The notes below the pieces were generated by a model. It was not told where the DNA came from and searched no databases. It saw only the letters and a list, made by a program, of their open reading frames with translations. This document shows, piece after piece, positions 1 to 8,685 of a DNA stretch of 12,600 nucleotides. The stretch is from Haplosporangium gracile. Lineage: Eukaryota > Mortierellomycota > Mortierellomycetes > Mortierellales > Mortierellaceae. Both the position numbers and the translations under genes were made by a program. How positions within the stretch are numbered: position 1 is the first letter of the stretch; the number at the start of each line of letters is the position of its first letter. Location: NCBI GenBank assembly GCA_015499985.1, contig JAAAUF010001088.1, forward strand, positions 1-12,600, in the 5' to 3' direction.

Positions 1-369
1 CTACCGATCGACGACGATAACGAACAACACCAAGAGGTACCAAGGACATGGACCACGGTAGACATCTATCACGGCCTGACCCCTGCATTCCTGACCAAGG
101 AGTGGACCAAGCTGTTCACAACGACGTCGAGTATTGTAGCACTGCTGGCGCGATAGTTTGTGGGCGCGATCGAGGAGTTTGGTCGTACGGAGATATGGAA
201 CGTGCGTTGCAAGGCAACGGTCGAGTGGAAGAGGAACCAAGGGATCACAGCACGAGAAAAGAAAGCAGGTGTGAGCAAGGGAGGGAAACCGGCAGGATTT
301 GGCGTCAATAAAAAAAAAAGGGAAAGGTACCTCGACCGATCACGGTATCCCAAGGCTTTCAACACATAA
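1..369 (+). pseudogene. 3' end of an interrupted reading frame entering from the left; possible LINE-type retroelement remnant
   Basis: Frame 1 is open from the window edge to a TAG at 154-156, then open again to a TAA at 367-369. The first 51 codons have about 65% G/C at third positions and give a protein-like stretch that includes IYHGLTPAFLTKEW and SSIVALLAR. Directly after the TAG the same frame continues with FVGAIEEFGRTEIWNVRC and then a basic tail. The two halves read as one protein in which one codon became TAG; CAG to TAG is the simplest guess. The ending with Trp-Asn-x-Arg-Cys and a downstream Trp-Lys-Arg reminds me of the C-termini of fungal non-LTR reverse transcriptases, but that is memory-based and weak. 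An AATAAA running into ten As lies at 307-319, so the tail after about residue 100 may not be coding. It could instead be an ordinary gene that ends at the TAG. The 5' part lies outside the window. Confidence 0.35.
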
Positions 370-523
370 GTAAATCCAAAAATACCGAAGCCCTTCGTAG
401 AGCCATCCATTTCCAAGAACTACAGCCCTGCGTTTGTCCTCCCTTCGCTCCTTGATTCACAAACCCTCCTTCCTGCCTCTAATCTCCGCATTGATGATAC
501 GCACGGATTAACGATCCTGAGAT

Positions 524-543
524 ACGGAATCTTCGGCTTCCGT
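524..543. repeat. Short inverted repeat with an 8-nt loop
   Basis: ACGGAA at 524-529 is the exact reverse complement of TTCCGT at 538-543. The right arm overlaps a second possible pairing in which CTTCGGCTT (531-539) faces AAGCC and GAAG (544-556), so two alternative hairpins share this site. A stem of six can easily arise by chance, and no gene lies close enough to give it a role. Confidence 0.4.
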
Positions 544-1091
544 AAAAGCCGGGGAAGTATTTTTGCACTATGAATCGACGAAAAGGCAACGCGCAGTTGA
601 TTCTTCACGGCATTGAACAAGTTCATGTACCACCCCTTGCTTTTCTGCACAGCTCTAAGCTGAATTGAGTACCCCTTCCACCAATTATCGCATTTCTGGA
701 AATGCGCAAGTCATGTCCTCCTTCCTTCCTTCCTTGATGAAGCGTGGATAAATGAAATAAAGGTAGCGATAGGGACAGTTTTGATTGGCAGTGAATAAAT
801 ATCATCACTTTCGGTCTCTCCTTTCTCTTGGGCTTACGGTTCCTCTCCTCCCCTTCCCCTGGGCTGGGAAAGGACGCGACGTTTTCAACATTGAGGTAAT
901 TTCTTTTTTTTATCGAAGGAGAGACAGATGGAGGTGCTCGATCAAAGCTGGATGTCTGGTTGGCTGATTGCGATTGTAGATTCCCGTGAATCAAAAATAG
1001 ATGAACGTAGGACAGGGAAGAAAGGAGTGGGAACTTGGAAGGGAAGAAGAGTGCCATGGACTTTGAATGCAGTGAAAAAGAACGCGCGTTC

Positions 1092-1115
1092 AAAAAAAAA
1101 AAAAAAAAAAAAAAA
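1092..1115 (+). repeat. Poly(A) tract of 24
   Basis: An uninterrupted run of 24 adenines follows GTTC and precedes GCACG. It is the longest homopolymer in the window; the other runs reach about ten. It may be slippage-prone simple sequence in a non-coding region, or the poly(A) tail of an old retrotransposed copy. I see no target-site duplication beside it. Its read length may also be a sequencing or assembly estimate. Confidence 0.9.
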
Positions 1116-1883
1116 GCACGACCAAGGAACGCCACAGCCACAATAACTTGTTTTTGGTTGTCAGGGGAGGGAACGGAAGGAAAAGGAAAAGAGAAGGGAA
1201 CAACGATCTCCCAGTCCCTGATTGGATTTTTTGAGAGCTCGAAACATTCGTGGCGGATGAGGGATGGAAGAAGAATAAAAAAGGGACTAGCGGTAGCGAA
1301 AAGAGGACCACAGGTTGTCTTATGCGGCTCGATTGCACAGGGGCAAAAGAGCAGGCAGGCAAAAATGGGACAATGAGCAGCTGTAGAGAGAGATAGTTCC
1401 CGAGAATATGAGAAAATGGCTGAGTTGTCTAGACTAAAGAAGAAAGGGATATGATTATTGTTTGCAGGGCCAACAAGCATAAATCAATAGCGAGAAGCAA
1501 GATGAGAACAGGATATATGCGATATGCTGAGCTGCTGTCATGAGGGGTGCAATTCTCTTATTCATATCTGGGTAGGATGGTCTCTTCCAATGGACAGAAT
1601 GAGACAAAATGAGTGTGAGGTGAGGTGTAAGTGTAACTGCTCACTCTCACAATTGTTGTTGTTTGTTCGGTGATTTCTTTCTCTTTGTTCGTTCCTTCCT
1701 CCGCTCCGAGTGAAAAATTATTTTGTCTGACTGAATTAGAAATTGAACAGCAGCAGAGAGGCGATTTGCAATGAAAGGATTGTAGGGTAAGTCAATGGTT
1801 GAATTGTCATGATAATGGGTAATATCAATAATCAAAGAGAGAGGATTTTGGACGAGAGTGCGAGTGAACAAGGCATACAAATG

Positions 1884-1907
1884 TGAGTGAATGAGTGAGT
1901 GAGCGAG
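1884..1907 (+). repeat. TGAG tetranucleotide repeat
   Basis: TGAGTGAATGAGTGAGTGAG and the next four bases form about six imperfect TGAG units. They sit where the purine-rich left part of the intergenic region gives way to the pyrimidine-rich leader of the GH9 gene. This is simple sequence with no assigned function. Confidence 0.7.
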
Positions 1908-1929
1908 TATGGTGAAAGTGGGCTGTTCG

Positions 1930-2486
1930 ATTCCATTCTATTCGCTCAATTAGAAATTCCTTTTTGCTTTCTATCCTGTGGTCCAGAAGCCCGTTGTGCC
2001 GGTTGTTGTGGCACTGTCCATCTTCTCGTTACCATCACCGCGTCTTGTTCTTTGTTCCTGTCCTCAAAAGGTCAGACAAATAACCAGTTCCAATTTTGCG
2101 CCTCCATCGTTATTATTACTTTAACCGTAAAAGCATATCTTTCGTCTTTGTCCTTTCCCTCTCTTTATCTTCACCTTTCATCTCTTCTTTTTTTTTTCTT
2201 TCTCTCTCTCTCTCTTTTCCTTCTTTTTTCTGCATTACCTCCTCCTCCTCTCCGCACTTTTGATCATCTCCGTCCCTGCAAAATAAAGCACCTCATTCCA
2301 CTAAAACCCGATCACTTCTTGTCTGCACTTCCTTCCCTCCCATAATTGTCCCTTGTTCTTCTCCCTCGTTTCTCTACACTTACTTTCTTCACACTCTTGC
2401 GCCTTCCCTCCCTTCCCTTCCATCGGCACACACTCTCATTCGTCATCCATCAACAACAATTCTAATCCAAATAAACCACTACAAGA
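1930..2486 (+). promoter_or_regulatory. Probable promoter and 5' leader of the GH9 gene
   Basis: The + strand becomes strongly pyrimidine-rich, with long C/T blocks at about 2145-2235 and 2310-2425. It then turns into a CA/AA-rich run just before the start codon (CATCAACAACAATTC near 2450, ACTACAAGA immediately before ATG). CT-rich blocks near the transcription start followed by an A/C-rich leader are typical of fungal promoters. No clear TATA box was seen. Several ATGs lie upstream, so the transcription start cannot be placed from sequence alone. Confidence 0.5.
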
Positions 2487-5400
2487 ATGAGACCCTCATT
2501 ACGTCTGGCCCTCGTCGCCGCTGTGGCCCTGATGGCCTCAACAGTCTCTGCTCAGGAAGAATCGCCAGTACCACAACCACCTGTAACCCCTCCTCCATCT
2601 CCAGTTACACCCACTCCTACGGGTCCTGGGGTTACAGCCCAACCACAACCACCTGTAACCCCTCCTCCAGCTCCAGTTACACCCACTCCTACAGGTCCTG
2701 GGGTCACAGCCCAACCTCCACCACAACCATCAACAACGGCGCCCTTCTCTCCCAACATGTCACCCATCTATCCAAATGAGCCCCTCCTCACCAGGGACAG
2801 CCCTTCCTTCCCCGATCCAGAATACGTCAAGTATGTCTCTTCTCACTCTCTCCCTAACTTTCTTTGCCTTATTTTGTAATACCCTATACCCACTGACTAC
2901 ATTTTGTGGTGTCAGGGGATGAAGCACTGTGAGAGAATGAAGAAGGACTTGTTACATAATGTGCTTGTTCCAAGGATGGTCAAGATATCACCATCTTTGT
3001 CCTCGTTGGCAGCTTCCTCGGAAATGAGGAATGGTGAAAAAATTGATGTCGATTGATTATCAAACCCTGATGGCATTCATTACATTGAACAAGACTAACA
3101 TAGTACGTATCTCTTCTCTATTACTCTATTATATAGGCTGCTGGATTACACGTTTCTGTTCTATGAAGCACAACGGTCAGGAAAGCTACCTGCGGATCAA
3201 CGCGTTACTTGGGTACGTTTTCAAGCTTGATATATGTAAAGGACGAAGTGTTATCCATGCCAGCATTTTTTTGAAAGGGTCTCTACCCACGTGCGCCATG
3301 GTATTTATCACTCTAATGGGGACGTATAAAATAATGGGCTAGGCTTACCCTGCATTTAACAAAAGAGAAAACGAGGGGCGGGGGCAATAAGTCGATGCAC
3401 ATAGAGAGTAGCAATGCATTGTTTGTGTGTGAGGGGTTGTGAGGGGCTGGTGTGGTATACACGAATCAAGCGAGAAAGAAAATATCCCGTCTCCTTGATA
3501 TAGCCGCTTTTGCAACACGTTCATCTAAAATTACGATTGTGTTGTTTGAGTCTGCGGGATTGTTTGGTTGAATAATATGATGTATGTGAGCCTGAGTGAG
3601 GGTCTGAGCCTGCAGTCTGAGCACAAACATTCAATCGGGCAAGTGAAAGAGCGGGCATTCATGCCAGCGTGAAGGCGCACATGAATGTATAGGTTTGATA
3701 GCATGTTGGATATTTGAAACCATTTTGGCAACAGCCCCTTCCTCCCGATAACATACATCTAAGACCGGCACATCTCTTTGCCGCAACACGTATAAACATT
3801 CACAATTACTTACTCCTGCTATTTCATTTCATTGTTTCAATCGCATAATAGCGTAATGACTCTGCCCTGAGTGACGGAAGGGATGCCGGCCTGGATCTCT
3901 CTGGAGTAAGTCTCACGCAGCCATGGTTCCATGGTAGCAGATATTGTCAATCGACCTCCCAAAAGCCACACTCATGTTCACACATCATCGTTGACATAAA
4001 TCAAGCTTCACAACAATCAACCAACAATAGGGATACTACGATGCAGGGGACTACATGAAGTTCATCTTCCCATTGACGTTTACACTGACAGAGACGTGCT
4101 GGGGCGCATTGGAGTTCTGGGACGGATATCAACTAGCAAACCAAACACATTACCTCGACCAGATGGTCCGCTGGGGCATGGACTGGCTGATCAAGGCACA
4201 CCCCAATGACAACACGCTCTATGTCCAAGTCGGATTGGACGAAGTCGACAATAACTACTGGGGTCCCGATTCTGGTATCCCTCTGCCCCGTACATCATTC
4301 AAGGTCACCAACACAAGCCCAGGAACAGATGTCATGGCCGATGCAGCCGCAGCATTTGCATCCTGCTCCATGCTCTATCGCGACAAACTCAAGGACACCG
4401 CCTACGCCTCGGCGCTTCAGACCCATGCGACCTCGCTTTTCCAACTCGCAGAGACGGCTCGCCCTCAACAGGCCTATCAGAAGGTGGTGCCTGCTGTCGT
4501 ATGCTGCTATGAGTCCTCGGGATTCATCGATGAGCTCGCCTGGGGCGCCGCATGGATGTACAAGCTTACACAGGATGTGTCTTTTGCGACAAAGGCTGAC
4601 AACTATATCAGTCAACTCAACACTCGCTCCATCCAAGTCAACACCATCACATGGGACGACAAGTCGTCATTGGTTTATATCCTCATGGCTGGTGCAACCC
4701 CTCCAGCTCTTCAGACAAAGTGGCAGGAACTCGCTCAACAATATGCAGACTCTGTTGCTGCAGGCGACAAGCCCAACATGTTTACTGAGGGTGGACTCTT
4801 CTACTCCAGCGGTAACTCTCAGCAGGATTCGGCAGTGGTGGCGGCCAATGCTGCGTTTGGTCTTCAGATTTTGGCCAACAATATGAACGCAACAGGAAAC
4901 AGCGATCGGGAGCGGATTGAAAAGTACACAAAGTTCACTTTGAGCCAAGTCGAGTACCTGTTGGGCGAGAACCCGGAGAGGACGCCCTATGTTGTCGGTG
5001 TTCACCCTAACTCGCCTGCCAATCCTCATTCTGCTCCTGCCTCGGGCGGCACCGACATTAATGACATCAACAACTCCCCCAAAGAGGAACGCTGGACGCT
5101 TTATGGAGCTCTTATTGGAGGACCTGACAAGAACGATCGTTTTCTAGATGAGCGGGACAAATGGGAACAAAGCGAGGTATGGCCCTCCCTTCCACATTGT
5201 TTTGGTGTTTTTGTCGGAGAAGAGCCCTGAACACGCGTTTTTGTGGCGCAAAAATTATTATTGCTAACTGTGTTCTCTTCATTGGTTTTTTCATATGTAG
5301 GTCGCGTTGGATTATAATGCACCTTTCAACGGATTGATGGCACACATGGTCTCGACAGCCACGTCCTCTCCTCCCTATGTGACCATCGCCGCCGGTCGTC

Positions 5401-5699
5401 CCGACCTGCCACCGATCCTGAACGGCATGGCGGTCTGGCAGATTATTCTCATTGTTGTCGGGTCGATCTTTGTCGCGGTCGCGATTGGAGCCGCGGTGTG
5501 TTATCGGAAGCGAGATCAGATCCGAGCCTGGGCCGCAGCCAGGAAACAGCGGTCGGCAGAGAAGAACATGCCCAAGTATGTCATCAAGCGGTCTGCTGTA
5601 CCAAGGAATCATCATAACGATAGAGATGTTGAGGCCTTGGAGGTTGGTCACGGTGGTCAACCTACTCTTCTTCAGGATGTTCACCGCACCACGCAGTGA
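2487..5699 (+). CDS. Secreted, membrane-anchored GH9 endo-beta-1,4-glucanase-type hydrolase (5 exons, 672 aa)
   Basis: Exons are 2487-2830, 3137-3212, 3852-3905, 4031-5176 and 5301-5699, all with GT..AG introns, joining into one frame of 672 codons plus TGA. Residues 1-22 are a signal peptide (cleavage after STVSA). Residues 23 to about 95 are a Pro/Thr/Gln linker. The GH9 domain runs from about 110 to 556. Its start is FLFYEAQRSGKLP (exon 2), then WRNDSAL and DLSG (exon 3), then GYYDAGD with the two catalytic aspartates D162 and D165 (nucleophilic water/base). The second GH9 signature is complete at 529-547, with the general acid E540 as the last codon of exon 4. The first signature is altered: YVVGVHPNS..NPHSA has His491 but Ala493 where many members have Arg. 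Residues 585-607 form one transmembrane helix followed by YRKR and a 65-residue tail, so the catalytic domain should face outward. N195-Q-T is an N-glycosylation sequon. GH9 enzymes cleave beta-1,4-glucans; the true substrate (cellulose or the fungus's own wall glucan) is not shown. There is no carbohydrate-binding module. Confidence 0.93.
2571..2714 (+). repeat. Two tandem 72-nt coding repeats in the GH9 linker
   Basis: Units at 2571-2642 and 2643-2714 are adjacent and in frame. They differ at three positions: two are synonymous third-codon changes and one makes Ser into Ala. Each encodes 24 residues of the form PQPPVTPPP[SA]PVTPTPTGP plus GVTAQ. The Pro/Thr-rich product is typical of an O-mannosylated spacer that holds a catalytic domain away from the membrane or wall. 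Near identity, including at synonymous sites, points to a recent duplication or ongoing homogenisation. Confidence 0.95.
2831..3136 (+). other. GH9 intron 1 (306 nt)
   Basis: The donor is AA|GTATGT and the acceptor is TATATAG|GCTG. Splicing completes a split Lys codon (K115) and joins DPEYV to LLDYTFLFY, the expected N-terminal edge of a GH9 domain. Read through, the frame stops at TAA 2877-2879 and would leave a 130-residue secreted linker with no enzyme. A second donor-like GTACGT lies at 3103, near the acceptor, followed by the same TCTCTTCTC-like tract as the real donor. Confidence 0.85.
3213..3851 (+). other. GH9 intron 2 (639 nt), no gene inside
   Basis: The donor is TGG|GTACGT and the acceptor is CATAATAG|CGT. 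Splicing produces TRP-ARG-Asn-Asp-Ser, the standard GH9 WRxDS motif. This is about five times longer than the neighbouring introns. It holds G-rich patches with AGGGG elements (about 3373-3384 and 3431-3447) and short CTGAG direct repeats (about 3588-3624). The internal reading frames on either strand are short and featureless. Confidence 0.88.
3906..4030 (+). other. GH9 intron 3 (125 nt)
   Basis: The donor is GGA|GTAAGT and the acceptor is CAACAATAG|GGATAC. It lies between the two glycines of DLSG|GYYDAGD, just before the catalytic aspartates. Exon 3, upstream, is only 54 nt (18 codons). Confidence 0.93.
5177..5300 (+). other. GH9 intron 4 (124 nt)
   Basis: The donor is GAG|GTATGG and the acceptor is CATATGTAG|GTCGCG. 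Splicing restores SEVALDYNAPF, the second GH9 signature. Retention would end the protein at TGA 5228-5230, right after the catalytic Glu, and would remove both the end of the active-site motif and the membrane anchor. Confidence 0.95.
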
Positions 5700-5840
5700 G
5701 TGTTTCGGATTTTGCAGATTTTTCAGACCTCTTTTTCCATCCTTCCATCTATCTCCCATTGGGAAAACGCATATTTTGTAGCAATGTATGTACAGGTACA
5801 CAACATTTTAGTTCAATTGTCTAGTCAAAAATAATATCGT
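5700..5840 (+). terminator. Probable 3' end of the GH9 transcript
   Basis: After TGA 5697-5699 the sequence becomes T-rich. It has TGTA elements (about 5777-5792) and AATAAT at 5830-5835 in an A/T-rich context, which together resemble a fungal polyadenylation region. No perfect AATAAA is present here, so the cleavage point is only approximate. Confidence 0.4.
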
Positions 5841-6593
5841 CATTTTTTTGTACTCGTGTAACATGTGGTGGGGTATGATATCGTAATCACAAGGTGCCTC
5901 CATGCGAGGGAGAGTCGGTCATTGTTAAAACTGGGCTTGTCTTGTTTTTGTTGTCTCCTTGAAAGTATTCAACTCGCCCTACTTGTTGTTCGTAATGATG
6001 ATAATGAGTGTTTTTCTTCTCTAACTACATGTTCCATTTGTACACTATTGATTTTCTTCATGGCTCCTCATGGCCTCACATGGAAGTTTAGTACATGCAG
6101 AGAGAGCTCCTCCTCCCATCCATCCATCGGTGCAGAACGATTTTTTTTATGTTAAATTATCTGTTCAAACCTCATTTCGCATTCCTCTCCTTATGGAGTG
6201 CCAATCCCTTAAGAACTCTTCGTTGTCATCAATTGCCCCTTTGCAAACACCCCTTCTACCACCTCCTTTCTTTCTTCCCCCCTTACTCTTAAGCCTACAT
6301 GATATCGGATGGTTTCAAACAGGCAAGAAAAAATGATAAGGGGACATGATAATCGGTGTTTTGCATTGAGATATTTTTTTTGCTCTTTCATGGGCTACAC
6401 CAAGGCTCTTCAACAAGGTTGTCCCTCAGGAGATACAAAAATGGACATACAACATACAAAAAGAGTGACTACAGTAGAGAAATTGTCAGATATCTGCCAT
6501 GTATCTAATACGGATCGTCGCGATCTGCGCCACTGATCAGAAGAAAAAATTAAGTGAAACAATAAGGTTTTTCATACCTGATGATTTATCGCG

Positions 6594-6628
6594 TAACGCG
6601 TTATTTTCTCAGTTACGACGAAAACGCG
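6594..6628. promoter_or_regulatory. ACGCGT palindrome with adjacent CGAAAACGCG
   Basis: TAACGCGTTA at 6594-6603 is a perfect 10-bp palindrome containing ACGCGT, the MluI cell-cycle box bound by MBF-type factors in yeasts. CGAAAACGCG follows at 6619-6628 and resembles a combined SCB/MCB element. No start codon of a recognised gene is within 3 kb, so a regulatory role is speculative. Confidence 0.25.
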
Positions 6629-7623
6629 AGAAGAAGGAGAGGGAGATGAAGGAGTGCGTGCAAAAAGTAATTAGATCATTTCCGAAAACCTTTTGTTTGT
6701 CTCATTGCGCATGCATGTTAGTGTAAGACCTTTTTTTGCCTAAAAATTACTGTTACTAGTAGTCAGGGACATACATGGCAACGCATGGGGACGCTCTACA
6801 GTACAATCATCCCATTAATTCATTGACTGGAGGTCATTCATCTACTGCTTAAATTTTTCCCGTGTCAGAAAAGCTCAACACTAAACATAACACAATTTAA
6901 CACACAATCTCTTAAGAAGTGACTAAAACACAAACTGCTTCATCACATCACCACATTAGTAGTCCATAACAACCCCTTGTCCATAGATGTTCTCTTCATT
7001 AAAAAAAAAACGTAGTCCTTATGGGCTCCAGCGGATTTAGTGTTGACCCCTCTATCTCCTTCCTATCGCTTTTCATGTTTTGATTTTGTTGGTCTTCGAT
7101 CATAGTTCCGTAAAGCGTGCCTGTGTATACCTTTTGTTCGTTGTTCATACTTAGTAATTGCATTTTGGATCAAAATAACAACGTTGTCAGTTGCCATGAG
7201 GTTTGTTTGTTTATTTACACAAGAAAACAAGCAAGTAACGAAGGTATGAAGAGAGAAATGGAGGAGTGTACAGATCGCGGCGATTTGGTGAGAAGGATGA
7301 ATAATAGCAAGAAAATTAACAATGAACTCTTGGACCCGGCAACTTGCTTGCGGAATGTTGTGTTATGAACAACAAGAGGGGCGTATGTGTGTTACTACGC
7401 CAAATTGTGATTGTTTTTACTTCTACGCGTCGAAAACACAAATTGACTACAGTGTTATGCAACTACACCGTTTATTTTTAAGTGTGCTCATGTCCAATGC
7501 CATCATAGCCAGCATGGGACATTCATGTGTATGTACTGTAGGCATGGGTTTTAGGCAAGGGACACATAATATGAAGCATGAGCAATTGGGTTCTTAGCAC
7601 TGTGCAGTTTATAGGCTGGATGA

Positions 7624-7646
7624 GCATGGGCATGGGCATGGGCATG
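7624..7646 (+). repeat. GCATGG hexamer tandem repeat
   Basis: Nearly four consecutive copies of GCATGG are present. The same word recurs as GCATGGGCATGG at 8851-8862 and singly at about 7512 and 7542, so it is locally enriched. It is either simple-sequence expansion or a spaced binding site with a CATG core. Confidence 0.8.
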
Positions 7647-8217
7647 TCATGATGTCCACTAGAGTATCGTAGCATTGTTTTTCTTTATCCCTTAACCTAC
7701 ATTTCTATATTTTCACTCCCTTGAAATCTTTTTTTTTGTGTGAGCATGTCTCCTCAAAAATAAAAGTAGTTGCCTTCCATCCCCCTTTGGTTTTCTTCCC
7801 CTTTGGGGCAGCGAGCGCATTCGTGCCATCCGTCTATCTCCTTCTACTCCCCTCCCCCTTATTTTATTTTTTTATTTTTTGTCTTTTTCTCTCCCTTCCC
7901 ACATTTTCTATATCGCCTGTGCGACTTTTTTTTACGCTCTTCTCGTTGTGAAATGATTCGCTGTACTCCGTTTTCTTCCACCCTCTTAAGCCCTTGCTCC
8001 TTCCAATGGTTGGAGCCCTCTCGCTCCCCTCTTTTTAACTCTAGAGGTACAAACCTCCTTTCTTTTCTATTTTATGGCGCGCCTGGTCTACTGAGGTGCT
8101 ATTTTTTGGGGTTCACTCTTCCTCTGCCCCTTTGACAACATTTTCTTATATCCACGTCCCACCCACCTTCATGATCTCTTGATGATTTTTTTTCGTTCGT
8201 TGGTACAGTTGACCAGC

Positions 8218-8260
8218 TGGATTCACAAAGGCCAACAAAAAACGAAAAAGGGTGAATCCA
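8218..8260. repeat. 9-bp perfect inverted repeat, 25-nt spacer
   Basis: TGGATTCAC at 8218-8226 is the exact reverse complement of GTGAATCCA at 8252-8260. The spacer is A-rich. As RNA it would be a modest hairpin; as DNA it could be a dimer binding site. No T-run or gene end makes it a terminator. Confidence 0.6.
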
Positions 8261-8443
8261 AAACAAAAATCTCGCTATCCCACCCATTCTATCTCCTTGC
8301 TTTGACACGGTCTCACCATGAAATGAAAAACACGCATCATTGACAGCAACTCACCTCTTTCACTTTCTTTTTGGGTTGCTCCCTTTCGTTCGTTTTATTA
8401 TAATACTCACAGCCGTCTTCTCCTGTTACTCACCCTTCCTTTT

Positions 8444-8455
8444 TTGATCGATCAA
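8444..8455. repeat. 12-bp palindrome TTGATCGATCAA
   Basis: A perfect 12-bp palindrome lies between two T-runs. It may be a dimeric factor site or chance; about 1.7 kb upstream of the Myb start codon, its role is unknown. Confidence 0.5.
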
Positions 8456-8685
8456 GTTTTTTCTTGGGTTTTGAGTTTTGTTTGCTTCTATGCCGAGTAT
8501 GTTTTTTGATTTTCCTTATGAGCGACGAGACAGAGAGATCCTCTATCTGAGATTCCAATCCCTCCCAGGAACCAAAAATAAAAACGTCTATTTTTTTCAC
8601 TTTTGATGGAGCTATGGACGTGGCAAAGTAAAGGAAGGTGAAGTAGGTAGTCAAACGAGTCATCGTGAAATGGGTCGGAGGTAAC

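Larger units (their letters stand above)
370..1929. other. Intergenic region without a convincing gene
   Basis: No reading frame here looks coding. The longest one, on the minus strand at 623-1480, is a Phe/Ser/Leu-rich translation of a purine-rich + strand and has no domain. The + strand is purine-rich from about 1000 to 1480. That is the mirror image of the pyrimidine-rich leaders seen before the two genes, so a minus-strand promoter or transcript is conceivable, but no minus-strand gene is visible to its left. The stretch holds a small inverted repeat near 524-543, an A24 run and a TGAG tetranucleotide repeat near its right end. Confidence 0.6.

Noticed and set aside
623..1480. 285-residue open frame on the minus strand
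   Set aside because: Its Phe/Ser/Leu/Pro content follows from the purine-rich + strand, and it includes a run of Phe from the A24 tract. It has no domain, splice support or codon bias.
1899..2345. 148-residue open frame before the GH9 gene
   Set aside because: The second half is a translation of CT repeats, there is no recognisable motif, and it lies in the likely promoter/leader.
3360..3450. G-quadruplex in GH9 intron 2
   Set aside because: The G-runs are too far apart (two close GGGG runs and another pair about 50 nt away) for a standard four-run motif.
4206..4886. 226-residue open frame inside the GH9 gene, and the minus-strand frames opposite it
   Set aside because: They are out-of-frame shadows of exon 4, whose own frame carries the conserved GH9 motifs.
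5307..5699. Separate small membrane protein starting at the ATG-like MDYNAPF
   Set aside because: The sequence is the last GH9 exon. Splicing from E540 gives VALDYNAPF, the conserved end of the active-site signature.
6499..6726. 75-residue open frame with a basic, charged middle
   Set aside because: Short, no homologue recognised, no leader or poly(A) context; it spans CG palindromes that look non-coding.
8218..8260. Intrinsic terminator or tRNA-like hairpin
   Set aside because: The arms are separated by 25 nt with no T-run, there is no tRNA box, and intrinsic terminators are not expected in a fungal nuclear gene.
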